Shown here: piece by piece, positions 44,783 to 53,405 of the stretch
Position numbering within the stretch: the stretch's first letter is position 1
Layout: every line of letters starts with the position of its first letter
From: Nocardia acidivorans NBRC 108247
GTDB lineage: Bacteria; Actinomycetota; Actinomycetes; Mycobacteriales; Mycobacteriaceae
DNA: 64,000 nt
NCBI RefSeq assembly: GCF_001625085.1
Contig: NZ_BDAW01000038.1
Location: 20,248-84,247 of the forward strand
Direction: 5' to 3'
The notes under the pieces: model-generated
Told to the model about the DNA's origin: nothing
Database searches by the model: none
The model's input: only the letters and a program-made list of their open reading frames with translations
Made by a program: the position numbers and the translations under genes

Positions 44783-45376
44783 CTAGAGGTATTGCCCGCC
44801 GCCACCCGAGGACCCCTGTCCGCCGCGCGGATCGCCTCCGCCGACCCCCGGCGGGAGCGCGTGCCGCATCTGCTCGAGCTGGGCGCGGGCGGCCATCTGC
44901 TGGGCGAACAGCGCGGTCTGGATGCCGTGGAACAGACCCTCGAGCCAGCCGACCAACTGGGCCTGGGCGATGCGGAGTTCGGCATCCGAGGGGATCGCGT
45001 CATCGCTGAAGGGGAGGGCGAGGCGTTCGAGCTCCTCGCGGAGTTCGGGGGCCAGGCCCTGTTCCAGTTCGCGAATCGAGGTGCGGTGGATATCGCGCAG
45101 GCGTGTGCGGCTGGCATCGTCGAGCGGTGCGTGCCGCACCTCCTCGAGCAATTGCTTGATCATGGTACCGATGCGCATGACCTTCGCCGGCTGCTCCACC
45201 ATATCGGCGAGCTGCTCATCCTGATCGCCTGATTCGCCGGAATTACCCTCGCCGACAACCTGTCCGGTGACCTCGACGGGTTCACCACCGATCTGCGCGG
45301 CGGCCGGAATCATCAGCGGCTTGCCCTCGGGGCCGATCACCACAATGGATTCCGGCGCCCCATCCGATTGCGTCAT
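44783..45376 (-). CDS. bpa: Bacterial proteasome activator Bpa/PafE
   Basis: Bpa forms a dodecameric ring that opens the 20S proteasome gate without ATP. The 197-residue protein has a four-helix bundle (IGTMIKQLLEEVRHAPL, IHRTSIRELEQGLAPEL, GWLEGLFHGIQTALFA) and ends with Gly-Gln-Tyr-Leu, the C-terminal tetrapeptide that docks into the proteasome. It neighbours wzm as in M. tuberculosis (Rv3780). Confidence 0.93.
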   Translation of the reverse strand: MTQSDGAPESIVVIGPEGKPLMIPAAAQIGGEPVEVTGQVVGEGNSGESGDQDEQLADMVEQPAKVMRIGTMIKQLLEEVRHAPLDDASRTRLRDIHRTSIRELEQGLAPELREELERLALPFSDDAIPSDAELRIAQAQLVGWLEGLFHGIQTALFAQQMAARAQLEQMRHALPPGVGGGDPRGGQGSSGGGGQYL

Positions 45377-45476
45377 GCCCCCATCATGTCGCGTGAGCGC
45401 CGACAGCGCTAAGGGGCATCACCCAAACCACATACACCGTTACGCCGACTTGCCCTCTGCCTTTAGAGTGACCAGC

Positions 45477-46682
45477 ATGACTTACGACGTCGCAAGGGTG
45501 CGGGGCCTCATACCGTCCCTGGGCGACGGCTGGATCCACCTCGACCCGCAAGCGGGCATGTTGGTCCCCGATTCGGTATCCCGAGCCGTATCAACAGGTT
45601 TCCGGACCTCGGCCTTCTCGCACACCAATCGGCACGGCGCGGCCAAGCGCAGCGCGGCCATTCTGGAGGCCGCCCGCGAGGCGGTCGCGGATTTGGTCGG
45701 CGGCGACCCGGCGGGCGTGGTGCTCGGCCCGGATCGTGCGGTGCTGCTGGCCTGGCTCGCCGAATCGCTGAGCTCCCGGCTGGGTCTGGGCACCGGGATC
45801 GTGCTGTCGCGCCTGGATGACGAGGCCAATGTCGCGCCGTGGCTGCGCATCGCGAATCGCTATGGCGCACATGTGCGCTGGGCCGAGGTGGAGATCGAGA
45901 CCTGCGAAATGCCCGCGTGGCAGTTCGAGGAGCTCATCGGCCCCACCGCCCGACTGGTCGCCCTGACCGCCGCCTCACCGATCGTCGGCTCCGCACCCGC
46001 GGTGCGGGTGGCCGCGGATCGCGTGCACGAGGTCGGCGGGCTGCTGGTGGCCGACTGCTTCGGCGCGGCGCCCTACGCGCTCATCGATATCGACGAACTC
46101 AATGCCGATGTGATCGCGCTGAGCGCACCGGCGTGGGGCGGCCCGCAGATCGGCGCGCTGGTCTTCCGCGATCCCGCGTTCCTGGACCGCATTCCCTCCA
46201 TGTCGCTCAACCCCTACGCCAAGGGCGCGGAACGGCTCGAGGTCGGCGGTCACCAGTACGCATTGCTGGCCGGGCTGGCCACCTCCATCGACTACCTGGC
46301 CGGACTCGACGAGCGCGCCACCGGCACCCGCCGCGAACGCCTGGAGATGTCAATCACCTCGCTGCAGGACTATCACGATCAGCTCTTCGAACATCTGATG
46401 TCGGTGCTCGACACCATTGCGAACCTGACCGTGATCGGCCGCGCCTCCACCCGCATTCCGACGGTGAGCTTCACCATCTCGGGCATGCAGGCCGAGAAGG
46501 TCTCCGCCAAACTCGCCGATGCCCGCATCGGCACGCTGAGCGGATCGCACGGTGGCAGTCGGCTGCTGGACGCGCTCGGGGTGAACGACGAGGGTGGGGC
46601 CGTCACCATCGGTCTGGCCCCGTATACGACCAAGTTCGAGATCGATCAGCTCGGCCGCGCCCTCACCGCCCTGGACACCTAG
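45477..46682 (+). CDS. Cysteine-desulfurase-like protein lacking the PLP lysine
   Basis: The 401-residue fold-type I aminotransferase of the Rv3778c type is divergent from bpa as in mycobacteria. The cofactor aspartate is present (VADCFGAAPYA), but the segment that should hold the Schiff-base lysine reads ALSAPAWGGPQIG, with Ala219 in the lysine position. It may not be a PLP enzyme any more. ATG 45477 lies 7 bases after TAGAGT. Confidence 0.85.
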   Translation: MTYDVARVRGLIPSLGDGWIHLDPQAGMLVPDSVSRAVSTGFRTSAFSHTNRHGAAKRSAAILEAAREAVADLVGGDPAGVVLGPDRAVLLAWLAESLSSRLGLGTGIVLSRLDDEANVAPWLRIANRYGAHVRWAEVEIETCEMPAWQFEELIGPTARLVALTAASPIVGSAPAVRVAADRVHEVGGLLVADCFGAAPYALIDIDELNADVIALSAPAWGGPQIGALVFRDPAFLDRIPSMSLNPYAKGAERLEVGGHQYALLAGLATSIDYLAGLDERATGTRRERLEMSITSLQDYHDQLFEHLMSVLDTIANLTVIGRASTRIPTVSFTISGMQAEKVSAKLADARIGTLSGSHGGSRLLDALGVNDEGGAVTIGLAPYTTKFEIDQLGRALTALDT

Positions 46683-46692
46683 GCGCCGCGCC

Positions 46693-46725
46693 CGTCATCC
46701 AGGCCTGTTCTCCTCCGGGATCCAC
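46693..46725. repeat. Dispersed palindromic repeat, degenerate half unit
   Basis: CGTCATCCAGG to CCGGGATCCAC, 33 bp like the half unit at 15995, between two convergent stops. Confidence 0.6.
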
Positions 46726-46731
46726 CGCCGC

Positions 46732-47718
46732 CTAGTCGATCCGCAGGATGACCTTGCCCACGGTGTCGGCGGAATCCAGCAGCCGATGCGCCTGTGCCGC
46801 ATCGGTTATCGGCAGTTCGGCCGACACCACCGGCACGACGGTCCCGTCCGAGATGAGCGGCCACACATGGCGGCGCAGTTCGGTGATGATCTCCGCCTTG
46901 GAATGTCGTCCGTGCTCGGGCCGCCGCCGCAGATTGGTCGCGTGAATGGTGCCGCGCTTACCGAGCAGCGCGGCGATATTCAACTCCGCCCGCACCCCGC
47001 CCTGCATACCGATGATCACCAGGTGCCCGTCCTCGGCGAGCGCCTGCACATTCCGGTCCAGATAGGCCGCGCCCATAATGTCGAGAATGACGTCCACACC
47101 CGGATATTCGCTGTGGATGACGGTCACGAAATCGTGTTCGCGGTAATTGATCAGCACCGTCGCCCCGAGTTCCCCGCAGCGCGCCAATTTCTCCTCCGAC
47201 CCCGCGGTGACCGCCACCCGCGCACCGAGCGCCCGCGCCACCTGAATGGCATGGGTGCCGATACCGCTCGCACCGCCGTGAATCAGCAGCAATTGGCCGC
47301 TGTGCAGACCCGCGGTCATCACCAGATTCGACCAGACCGTAGCCGCCACTTCCGGAAGTGCCGCTGCCGCAGCCACATCCAGATGTTCGGGAACGGGAAG
47401 CACCTGCGTTTCGGGAACCAGCACCCGCTCGGCGTAACCGCCCCCGGACAACAGCGCGCACACCTTGTCGCCGATATGCCAATCCCGCACCCCGGGCCCC
47501 ACCGCCGCGATCACCCCGGAGCATTCCAGCCCCAGCGTCTCGCTCGTCCCGGGCGGGGGCGGGTAGAACCCTTGGCGTTGCAGCAGATCCGCGCGGTTCA
47601 CCCCCGCGGCCGCCACCTCGATCACCACTTCACCGGGTCCTGGCGCGGGCAGATCGGGTACCTGCGCCCATTTCATGACCTCTGGCTCACCGAAACCGTC
47701 GAGTGTCACCGCATACAT
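46732..47718 (-). CDS. NAD(P)H quinone oxidoreductase (PIG3/zeta-crystallin family)
   Basis: The 328-residue medium-chain reductase has GVNRADLLQRQGFYPPPPG and the nucleotide motif IHGGASGIGTHAIQ. No catalytic zinc site, as usual for this group. It matches Rv3777 in position. ATG 47718 lies 7 bases after TAGGCT on the minus strand. Confidence 0.9.
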   Translation of the reverse strand: MYAVTLDGFGEPEVMKWAQVPDLPAPGPGEVVIEVAAAGVNRADLLQRQGFYPPPPGTSETLGLECSGVIAAVGPGVRDWHIGDKVCALLSGGGYAERVLVPETQVLPVPEHLDVAAAAALPEVAATVWSNLVMTAGLHSGQLLLIHGGASGIGTHAIQVARALGARVAVTAGSEEKLARCGELGATVLINYREHDFVTVIHSEYPGVDVILDIMGAAYLDRNVQALAEDGHLVIIGMQGGVRAELNIAALLGKRGTIHATNLRRRPEHGRHSKAEIITELRRHVWPLISDGTVVPVVSAELPITDAAQAHRLLDSADTVGKVILRID

Positions 47719-47836
47719 GAAAGCGAGCCTACGGCGGCCGATCACCGATTACTGTCAGGCCAGGCTCGGGATGGACACAGCATCCTGTCAGCTTCGGCGG
47801 TCATTGTGGGATGACCACATCCGAAAGGGAGAATCC

Positions 47837-47950
47837 ATGCTCGGCTTCGTCACCGCTCTCGGCGCGCTCACCCTCCTGACCGCGATGGCCATGTCCGGCT
47901 TCGTCGCCGCCGAATCCTCGCGTGCCCTGGTGCGCGTGCGTCACCGCTGA
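47837..47950 (+). CDS. 37-residue single-helix membrane protein
   Basis: ATG 47837 follows AAAGGGAGA and encodes 37 residues: one hydrophobic helix (residues about 2-25) and a basic tail ending RVRHR. Function unknown. The ribosome-binding site and the helix support it; its small size limits certainty. Confidence 0.5.
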   Translation: MLGFVTALGALTLLTAMAMSGFVAAESSRALVRVRHR

Positions 47951-48040
47951 TCAAAGGCCGGAACGTTTCCGGAAGTTACGCGCCGGGAAAGAATTTCCGA
48001 CACCCCCCGTACCACGGGTTCTGGTACTAGCGTTTGCCGA

Positions 48041-49216
48041 ATGAGCAGTTTCGTCGATTTCCAGAACGAGATCTATCTCGCCGGACTCGCCGGTATCGTC
48101 CCCGCCCTGCCCATGACGGCGGCCGGACTCGAGGAGCGAGCTCGGGAAGTACTGGAACCGGCGGCCTTCGCGTACGTGGCGGGCAGCGCCTCCGCCGAGC
48201 GCACCGCGGCGAACAATCTGCACGCCTTCGAGAAATACCGGCTCATGCCGCGCGTGCTGCGCGGCACCAGCGGTCCCGGCGCCCGCGATCTCTCGGTCGA
48301 GGTGCTCGGAACCCATTTGGCCGCACCGATTCTCACCGCGCCCATCGGGGTGCTCGGCCTGCTGCACGAGCGCGGTGAGACCGTGGTCGCCGAGGTGACC
48401 CGCGAACTCGGCATCGGCATGGTGCTCTCCACCGCGGCCTCCTCCACCATCGAGGAGGCGGGCGCGCTCGCCGGTGACTGGTGGTATCAGCTGTACTGGC
48501 CCAACGATCCCGAACTGGCCCGCTCTTTCGTCGAACGCGCCGAAAAGGCCGGGGCCCGAGCCATTGTCGTCACCGTGGACACCCCGGCGCTGGGCTGGCG
48601 GCCCCGCGATCTCGCGCTCGGCCACCTGCCGTTCCTGGCGGGCCAGGGCATTGCCAACTACCTCTCCGATCCGGTCTTCCGCGCCAAACTCGCCGCGCCG
48701 CCGGAGGAGAGCGAGGAGGCCATGCGCGCGGCCATCCTCACCTGGCTCGGGCTGTTCGGCAATCACGGCCTGCGCCCCACCGATATCGCCAAACTGCGCG
48801 ACTGGACCACCCTGCCCATCGCGGTGAAGGGCGTCGTACATCCGGACGACGCCCGCCAATGCGTGGACGCGGGCGCGGACGCGGTGATCGTCAGCAATCA
48901 CGGCGGCCGCCAGGTGGACGGCTCCATCGCCGCCCTGGACGCGCTGCCCACCATCGTCGCCACCGTCGGCGACCGCGCCACCGTCCTGTTCGACTCCGGC
49001 ATCCGCTCCGGCGCGGACGTCATGATCGCGCTCTCCCTGGGTGCGAAAGCCGTCCTCTACGGCCGCCCCTGGGCCTACGGCCTCGGCATCGCGGGCCGCG
49101 ACGGCGTTCGCCACGCCCTGCGCGCCCTGCTCGCGGATTTCGATGCGGCCATGGGCCTTTCGGGCTGCGCCGGTCTGGACGAACTGAGCCGCACCATGAT
49201 CAGCTCGTTCCGGTAA
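48041..49216 (+). CDS. Lactate 2-monooxygenase / alpha-hydroxy-acid oxidase
   Basis: The 391-residue FMN enzyme has FAYVAGSASAERT, LPIAVKGVVHPDDA, the catalytic SNHGGRQVDG and FDSGIRSG. Length and the insert near FLAGQGIANYLSDP resemble lactate 2-monooxygenase of Mycolicibacterium smegmatis, which converts lactate to acetate and CO2; a plain oxidase is possible. TAGCGT lies 7 bases before ATG 48041. A MarR gene follows after 27 bp. Confidence 0.88.
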   Translation: MSSFVDFQNEIYLAGLAGIVPALPMTAAGLEERAREVLEPAAFAYVAGSASAERTAANNLHAFEKYRLMPRVLRGTSGPGARDLSVEVLGTHLAAPILTAPIGVLGLLHERGETVVAEVTRELGIGMVLSTAASSTIEEAGALAGDWWYQLYWPNDPELARSFVERAEKAGARAIVVTVDTPALGWRPRDLALGHLPFLAGQGIANYLSDPVFRAKLAAPPEESEEAMRAAILTWLGLFGNHGLRPTDIAKLRDWTTLPIAVKGVVHPDDARQCVDAGADAVIVSNHGGRQVDGSIAALDALPTIVATVGDRATVLFDSGIRSGADVMIALSLGAKAVLYGRPWAYGLGIAGRDGVRHALRALLADFDAAMGLSGCAGLDELSRTMISSFR

Positions 49217-49243
49217 CCCGTCCGGAGCACAGCGGAGGGCGAA

Positions 49244-49702
49244 ATGACACAGTGGCTCACTCCGGAACAGCAGCGTGCCTGGCGGGCCTATATGGACGGC
49301 GGCCAGCGGCTGATGGCCGACCTCAATCGGCAGCTCCAGCGCGACAGTCAGCTCTCCTTCGCCGACTACCGCATTCTGGTCATGCTCTCCGAGGCGCCCG
49401 GTCGCGCACTGCGCATGAGCGATCTGGCCGACGGCGTGCTCTCCTCCCGTAGCCGCCTCACCCATCAGATCCGCCGCCTCGAAGCCCAGCGCATGGTGCG
49501 CCGCATGCCCTCCGAAGACGACGGCCGCGGCGTCATCGCCCAGCTCACCGACGAGGGCATGCGCCGCCTGCGCCTGGCCGCTCCCGGCCATGTCGCCGCC
49601 GTCCGCCGCTACTTCATCGACCTGCTCACCCCGCAGCAACTCACCGCCCTGGGCGCCGCCATGGAGCTGATCAACATGGCCGGGGACCACCGCGCGGAGT
49701 GA
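49244..49702 (+). CDS. MarR-family transcription regulator
   Basis: The 152-residue winged helix has SFADYRILVMLSEAPGRALR, RSRLTHQIRRLEAQRMVRR and DGRGVIAQLTDEG. It shares a likely transcript with the lactate monooxygenase gene and may regulate it. Confidence 0.9.
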   Translation: MTQWLTPEQQRAWRAYMDGGQRLMADLNRQLQRDSQLSFADYRILVMLSEAPGRALRMSDLADGVLSSRSRLTHQIRRLEAQRMVRRMPSEDDGRGVIAQLTDEGMRRLRLAAPGHVAAVRRYFIDLLTPQQLTALGAAMELINMAGDHRAE

Positions 49703-49748
49703 TCGGCCCGAGCGGCGGCGAACTGGACACTGCTAACATCACGGGGCT

Positions 49749-49833
49749 GGAAGCGTGGCAGAGCGGCCGAATGCATCCGCCTTGAAAGCGGACGTCGTGA
49801 GAGCGACCGGGGGTTCAAATCCCTCCGCTTCCG
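49749..49833 (+). tRNA. tRNA-Ser (anticodon TGA)
   Basis: Acceptor arms GGAAGCG/CGCTTCC pair perfectly, the T arm holds GGTTCAAATCC, anticodon TGA is at 49783-49785, and a long variable arm is present. CCA is not encoded. Confidence 0.96.
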
Positions 49834-49845
49834 CTGCAAATACGC

Positions 49846-49879
49846 AGGTGGGCATGGGCTTTCGAGTTCATGCCCACCT
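49846..49879. terminator. Terminator after tRNA-Ser
   Basis: An 11-bp stem AGGTGGGCATG/CATGCCCACCT lies 12 bases beyond the tRNA. Confidence 0.65.
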
Positions 49880-49906
49880 CGTGTCAACAGGGCGGTCAAC
49901 CGCGCG

Positions 49907-50977
49907 GTGGCGATGAGGGTGTGGTTAGTGCGCAGTTGGATCGGAATGGCGGTCACGGTCCTGGCGCTGCATGTGGTGGGCTGGGGCACCCTGCTGCTGT
50001 TCGTGGTGCCCGGACATCACATGGTGCAGGGCGCGGTCTTCGGCGTCGGACTCGGGGTCACCGCCTACACCCTCGGCATGCGGCACGCCTTCGACGCCGA
50101 CCATATCGCCGCCATCGACAACACCACCCGCAAACTCGTCGCCGAGAACGGCCGCGCCAAGACGCACAGCGTCGGATTCTGGTTCGCCCTCGGCCATTCC
50201 AGCATCGTCTTCCTCATGGTGACGCTGCTGGCGCTGGGCGTGCGCGCGCTGGCCGGACCGCTCGAGGACGAGGGTTCGTCCCTGCACAAGTGGACGGGCC
50301 TGTGGGGCACCGGCATCTCGGGCACCTTCCTGATCGCCATCGGCCTGCTGAATCTGGCCTCGCTGATCGGGATCTGGAAGGTGTACCGGCGCATGCGCGG
50401 CGGCGACCTGGACGAGGCGCGGCTCGAACACGAACTCGAACATCGCGGGGCGCTCAACCGAGTGCTCGGACCGGTGGTGCGGATGGTGCGCAAACCGTGG
50501 CAGATGTACCCGGTGGGCCTGCTGTTCGGACTCGGCTTCGATACCGTCACCGAGGTCGGGCTGCTGGTCATCGCGGGCGGCGCGGCCGCCACCGGACTGC
50601 CCTGGTACACGATTCTCGTTCTGCCGCTGTTGTTCTCGGCCGGTATGGCGCTATTCGACTCGCTCGACGGGTCTTTCATGAGCTACGCCTACGACTGGGC
50701 GTTCGCGCGACCGGTGCGCAAGATCTACTACAACCTGGTGATCACCGGCCTGTCGGTGGCGGTGGCGCTGCTGATCGGGGTGCAGGAGATCGTCTCCATC
50801 TTCGTCGAACGACTGGACATCACAACGGGTTTCGTCGCCTGGATCGGCAATCTCGACCTCGGCGATCTCGGTTTCGTGATCGTCGGGCTGTTCGTGCTCA
50901 CCTGGGCGGTGGCCATCGGTGTGTGGCGGCTCACCGATATGGAGACTCGCTGGGAGCGTGATCTCGCCGCGGAGTGA
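49907..50977 (+). CDS. Nickel/cobalt permease (NiCoT: HoxN/NixA family)
   Basis: The 356-residue protein has about eight helices and the family signature in helix 2, RHAFDADHIAAIDN, plus GLGFDTVTEVGLL and LFDSLDGSFM. It imports Ni or Co ions; no metal enzyme gene is adjacent. The start is uncertain among GTG 49907 and ATG 49913. The next gene starts 19 bases downstream. Confidence 0.9.
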   Translation: MAMRVWLVRSWIGMAVTVLALHVVGWGTLLLFVVPGHHMVQGAVFGVGLGVTAYTLGMRHAFDADHIAAIDNTTRKLVAENGRAKTHSVGFWFALGHSSIVFLMVTLLALGVRALAGPLEDEGSSLHKWTGLWGTGISGTFLIAIGLLNLASLIGIWKVYRRMRGGDLDEARLEHELEHRGALNRVLGPVVRMVRKPWQMYPVGLLFGLGFDTVTEVGLLVIAGGAAATGLPWYTILVLPLLFSAGMALFDSLDGSFMSYAYDWAFARPVRKIYYNLVITGLSVAVALLIGVQEIVSIFVERLDITTGFVAWIGNLDLGDLGFVIVGLFVLTWAVAIGVWRLTDMETRWERDLAAE

Positions 50978-50996
50978 TCTCTGGCAGGATTGTGCT

Positions 50997-52049
50997 GTGG
51001 ATCGCCGCCGGTCACTGCGGTGTCGCCTCTTCGGCACCTTCGCCAGCGTCGCACTGCTCGCGGGTGCGGCGCTCCTGACTCCGCCGCCCTCGCTCGCGCA
51101 GCCGCCCGTGGAGTCCGGCTCCAATGAGGAGTCCCCGCCCGCCGTCGATCCGGTGCACCCCACCCGCGCCGCCATCGCGCGCATCGAGACCGTGAGCGAT
51201 CGGCTGCTACAGGTCTCGATCGCCTCACCCGCCATGGGCCGCACCGTCGACGTGCAGGTGCTGCTGCCCGCCGTGCACGACACCCCCCGCCCCACCCTCT
51301 ACATGCTCGACGGCCGCAGCGCCGCATCCGATGCCAACAACTGGGCCGGCAAGGGCGGTGCGCTGCGCTTCTTCGCCGACAAGAACGTGAATGTGGTTTT
51401 CACCCTCGGCGGGCCCGCCAGCTACTACACCGATTGGCTGCGCGCCGATCCGAAACTCGGCACCAATCGCTGGGAAACCTTCCTCACCCGGGAACTGCCG
51501 CCGCTGCTGGATGCCCGCTTCGGCGGAAACGGCGTCAACGGCCTCACCGGCGTCTCCATGGGGGCCGAGGGCGCCATGATGCTGGCCGTCCGCCATCCGG
51601 AGCTCTACCGCGCCGTGGGGGCCCACAGCGGCTGCTACGCAATGAGTTCGGACTTCGGTCAGGCGCAGGCGCGCGCGGTGGTCGGCACCTTCGGCGGCGA
51701 TCCGGACAATATGTTCGGCCCCTCGGACGGTCCGCAATGGGCCGAACACGATGTGGTCAATCACGCGGAAGCCTTGCGCGGCAAGACCATCTACCTCTCC
51801 GCGGGCAGCGGGATCCCGGGCGAGCACGACGGTCCGGCGAATCCCGATGCGCGCCAGGCGATCATGTTCGGCGGACCGCTCGAGGCGGGCGCGAACATGT
51901 GCACCACCCAACTCTCGGACCGCCTGGCCCGGCTGGGTATCCCGGCGGTGGTCGACCTGCGCCTCACCGGTACGCACTCCTGGCCCTATTGGGCCGACGA
52001 ACTCCCGCGCTCCTGGCCCACGATCTCCGCGGGCCTCGGAATCGGCTGA
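50997..52049 (+). CDS. Exported esterase, antigen-85/mycolyltransferase family
   Basis: The 350-residue protein has a signal peptide (about residues 1-31, ending SLAQPP), the domain core LYMLDGRSAASDANNW, nucleophile GVSMGAEGAM and a C-terminal HSWPYW with the catalytic His. It may transfer mycolates to trehalose or arabinan, or be a simple esterase. GTG 50997 follows AGGA by 7 bases. Confidence 0.88.
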   Translation: MDRRRSLRCRLFGTFASVALLAGAALLTPPPSLAQPPVESGSNEESPPAVDPVHPTRAAIARIETVSDRLLQVSIASPAMGRTVDVQVLLPAVHDTPRPTLYMLDGRSAASDANNWAGKGGALRFFADKNVNVVFTLGGPASYYTDWLRADPKLGTNRWETFLTRELPPLLDARFGGNGVNGLTGVSMGAEGAMMLAVRHPELYRAVGAHSGCYAMSSDFGQAQARAVVGTFGGDPDNMFGPSDGPQWAEHDVVNHAEALRGKTIYLSAGSGIPGEHDGPANPDARQAIMFGGPLEAGANMCTTQLSDRLARLGIPAVVDLRLTGTHSWPYWADELPRSWPTISAGLGIG

Positions 52050-52056
52050 GTCCCTT

Positions 52057-52146
52057 CGTCATCCCGGCATGTCCTGGGCCGGGATCCACACGGGCGAAGG
52101 TGGACCCGCTGCGGTGAATCCCGGCCGAAAGCGCGCCGGGATGACG
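52057..52146. repeat. Dispersed palindromic repeat, full unit
   Basis: CGTCATCCCGG to CCGGGATGACG, between convergent esterase and aminotransferase genes. The right inner arm is partly degenerate (GTGAATCCC). Confidence 0.85.
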
Positions 52147-52154
52147 GGGGTGGG

Positions 52155-53228
52155 TCAGCCCGAGAAGCGGCTGACGGTCGCCGGGTCGGTGGCGAAGCTC
52201 AGGAACAGATCGTTCTCGTGTGGGTCGCCCGCGGTGATGCGCACGCCGTCATTTCCGTAGGGCCGCACCAGAACTCCGGCCTCGGCACTGGCGGCGCCGT
52301 ATTCGGCGCTGCGGTCCCCGAGCGGCAGCCACAGGAAGTTCGCCTCGCTGTCCGCCACCCGGTAGCCCGCGGCCACCAGCGCGTCGCGCATCCGATCGCG
52401 TTCCGCGATCACGGCATCGGTGCGCTCCAGCAGCTCGTGCCGGGCCTCCAGGGAGGCGATGGCCGCCGCCTGCGCCACCCGGTTCACGCTGAACGGGATA
52501 TGCACCTTCATGAGTGCGGTGACCACATCGGGAGCGCCGACGGCGTAGCCGACGCGCAGCCCCGCCAGGCCGTACGCCTTCGAGAAGGTGCGCAGCACAA
52601 GCACATTGGGTCGGGTGCGGCCGATCTCGACGCCATTGGGCTGATCGTCGAGCCGCATGTACTCGTAGTACGCCTCGTCCAGCACCACCAGCACATCGGC
52701 GGGCACCGAATCCACGAAGCGAACGAGTTCGGCCGCCCCGTGCGCCGTACCGGTCGGATTGTTCGGATTGCAGACGAAGACCACCCGGGAATTGGGCGTG
52801 ATGGCCGCCGCGAGCGCGTCCAGATCGTGCGCGAAGTCGTGATCGAGCGGCACCCGCACCGCCGTCGCCCCCGCCACCTGGGTGACGATCGGATACGCCT
52901 CGAACGAGCGCCAGGCGAACACCACCTCATCGGTGGGCGCCAGGCAGGTGATCTGCACCAGCTCCTGGCAGAGGGCCACACTGCCGCAGCCCGCCGCCAC
53001 ATTCTCGACCGCGACATCGTGGAATTCGGCGATGGCCGTGCGCAATTCGAGCGCGGCATTGTCCGGATACCGGTTCACCAGCTCCGCGGCCTCGGCAATG
53101 GCCTTGGCCACCGACGGCAACGGCGGAAAAGTGGTCTCGTTGCTGGCCAGCTTGACCAGGTCGGGGTGGCTGCGGCCTGCGATGTAGGCCGGGATGGCAT
53201 CGAGATCCGGACGAATGTGCGCGCTCAC
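52155..53228 (-). CDS. hisC: Histidinol-phosphate/aromatic aminotransferase
   Basis: The 357-residue PLP aminotransferase has LASNETTFPPLPS, NPNNPTG, the PLP lysine in RTFSKAYGLAGLRVGY and a typical length. The genomic position resembles Rv3772 (hisC2), which may serve aromatic amino acid synthesis. GTG 53228 lies 6 bases after TAGGCT, a leaderless arrangement. Confidence 0.9.
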   Translation of the reverse strand: MSAHIRPDLDAIPAYIAGRSHPDLVKLASNETTFPPLPSVAKAIAEAAELVNRYPDNAALELRTAIAEFHDVAVENVAAGCGSVALCQELVQITCLAPTDEVVFAWRSFEAYPIVTQVAGATAVRVPLDHDFAHDLDALAAAITPNSRVVFVCNPNNPTGTAHGAAELVRFVDSVPADVLVVLDEAYYEYMRLDDQPNGVEIGRTRPNVLVLRTFSKAYGLAGLRVGYAVGAPDVVTALMKVHIPFSVNRVAQAAAIASLEARHELLERTDAVIAERDRMRDALVAAGYRVADSEANFLWLPLGDRSAEYGAASAEAGVLVRPYGNDGVRITAGDPHENDLFLSFATDPATVSRFSG

Positions 53229-53405
53229 CAGTCCAGCCTATGTCCCGGCGGGGTGCGCGCCGCGCGCGGTGTCAGCACGGATGCTCGAAGGTGGCGAATC
53301 CGGTACTGCGGCAGCTGTAAGCGCATTTGTACCGGAAAATGTACGGGGCGTCGGCCTCCCGAAAACATTAATCCCGAAGTTACCTTGCGCAACTACTCTG
53401 GCTGC

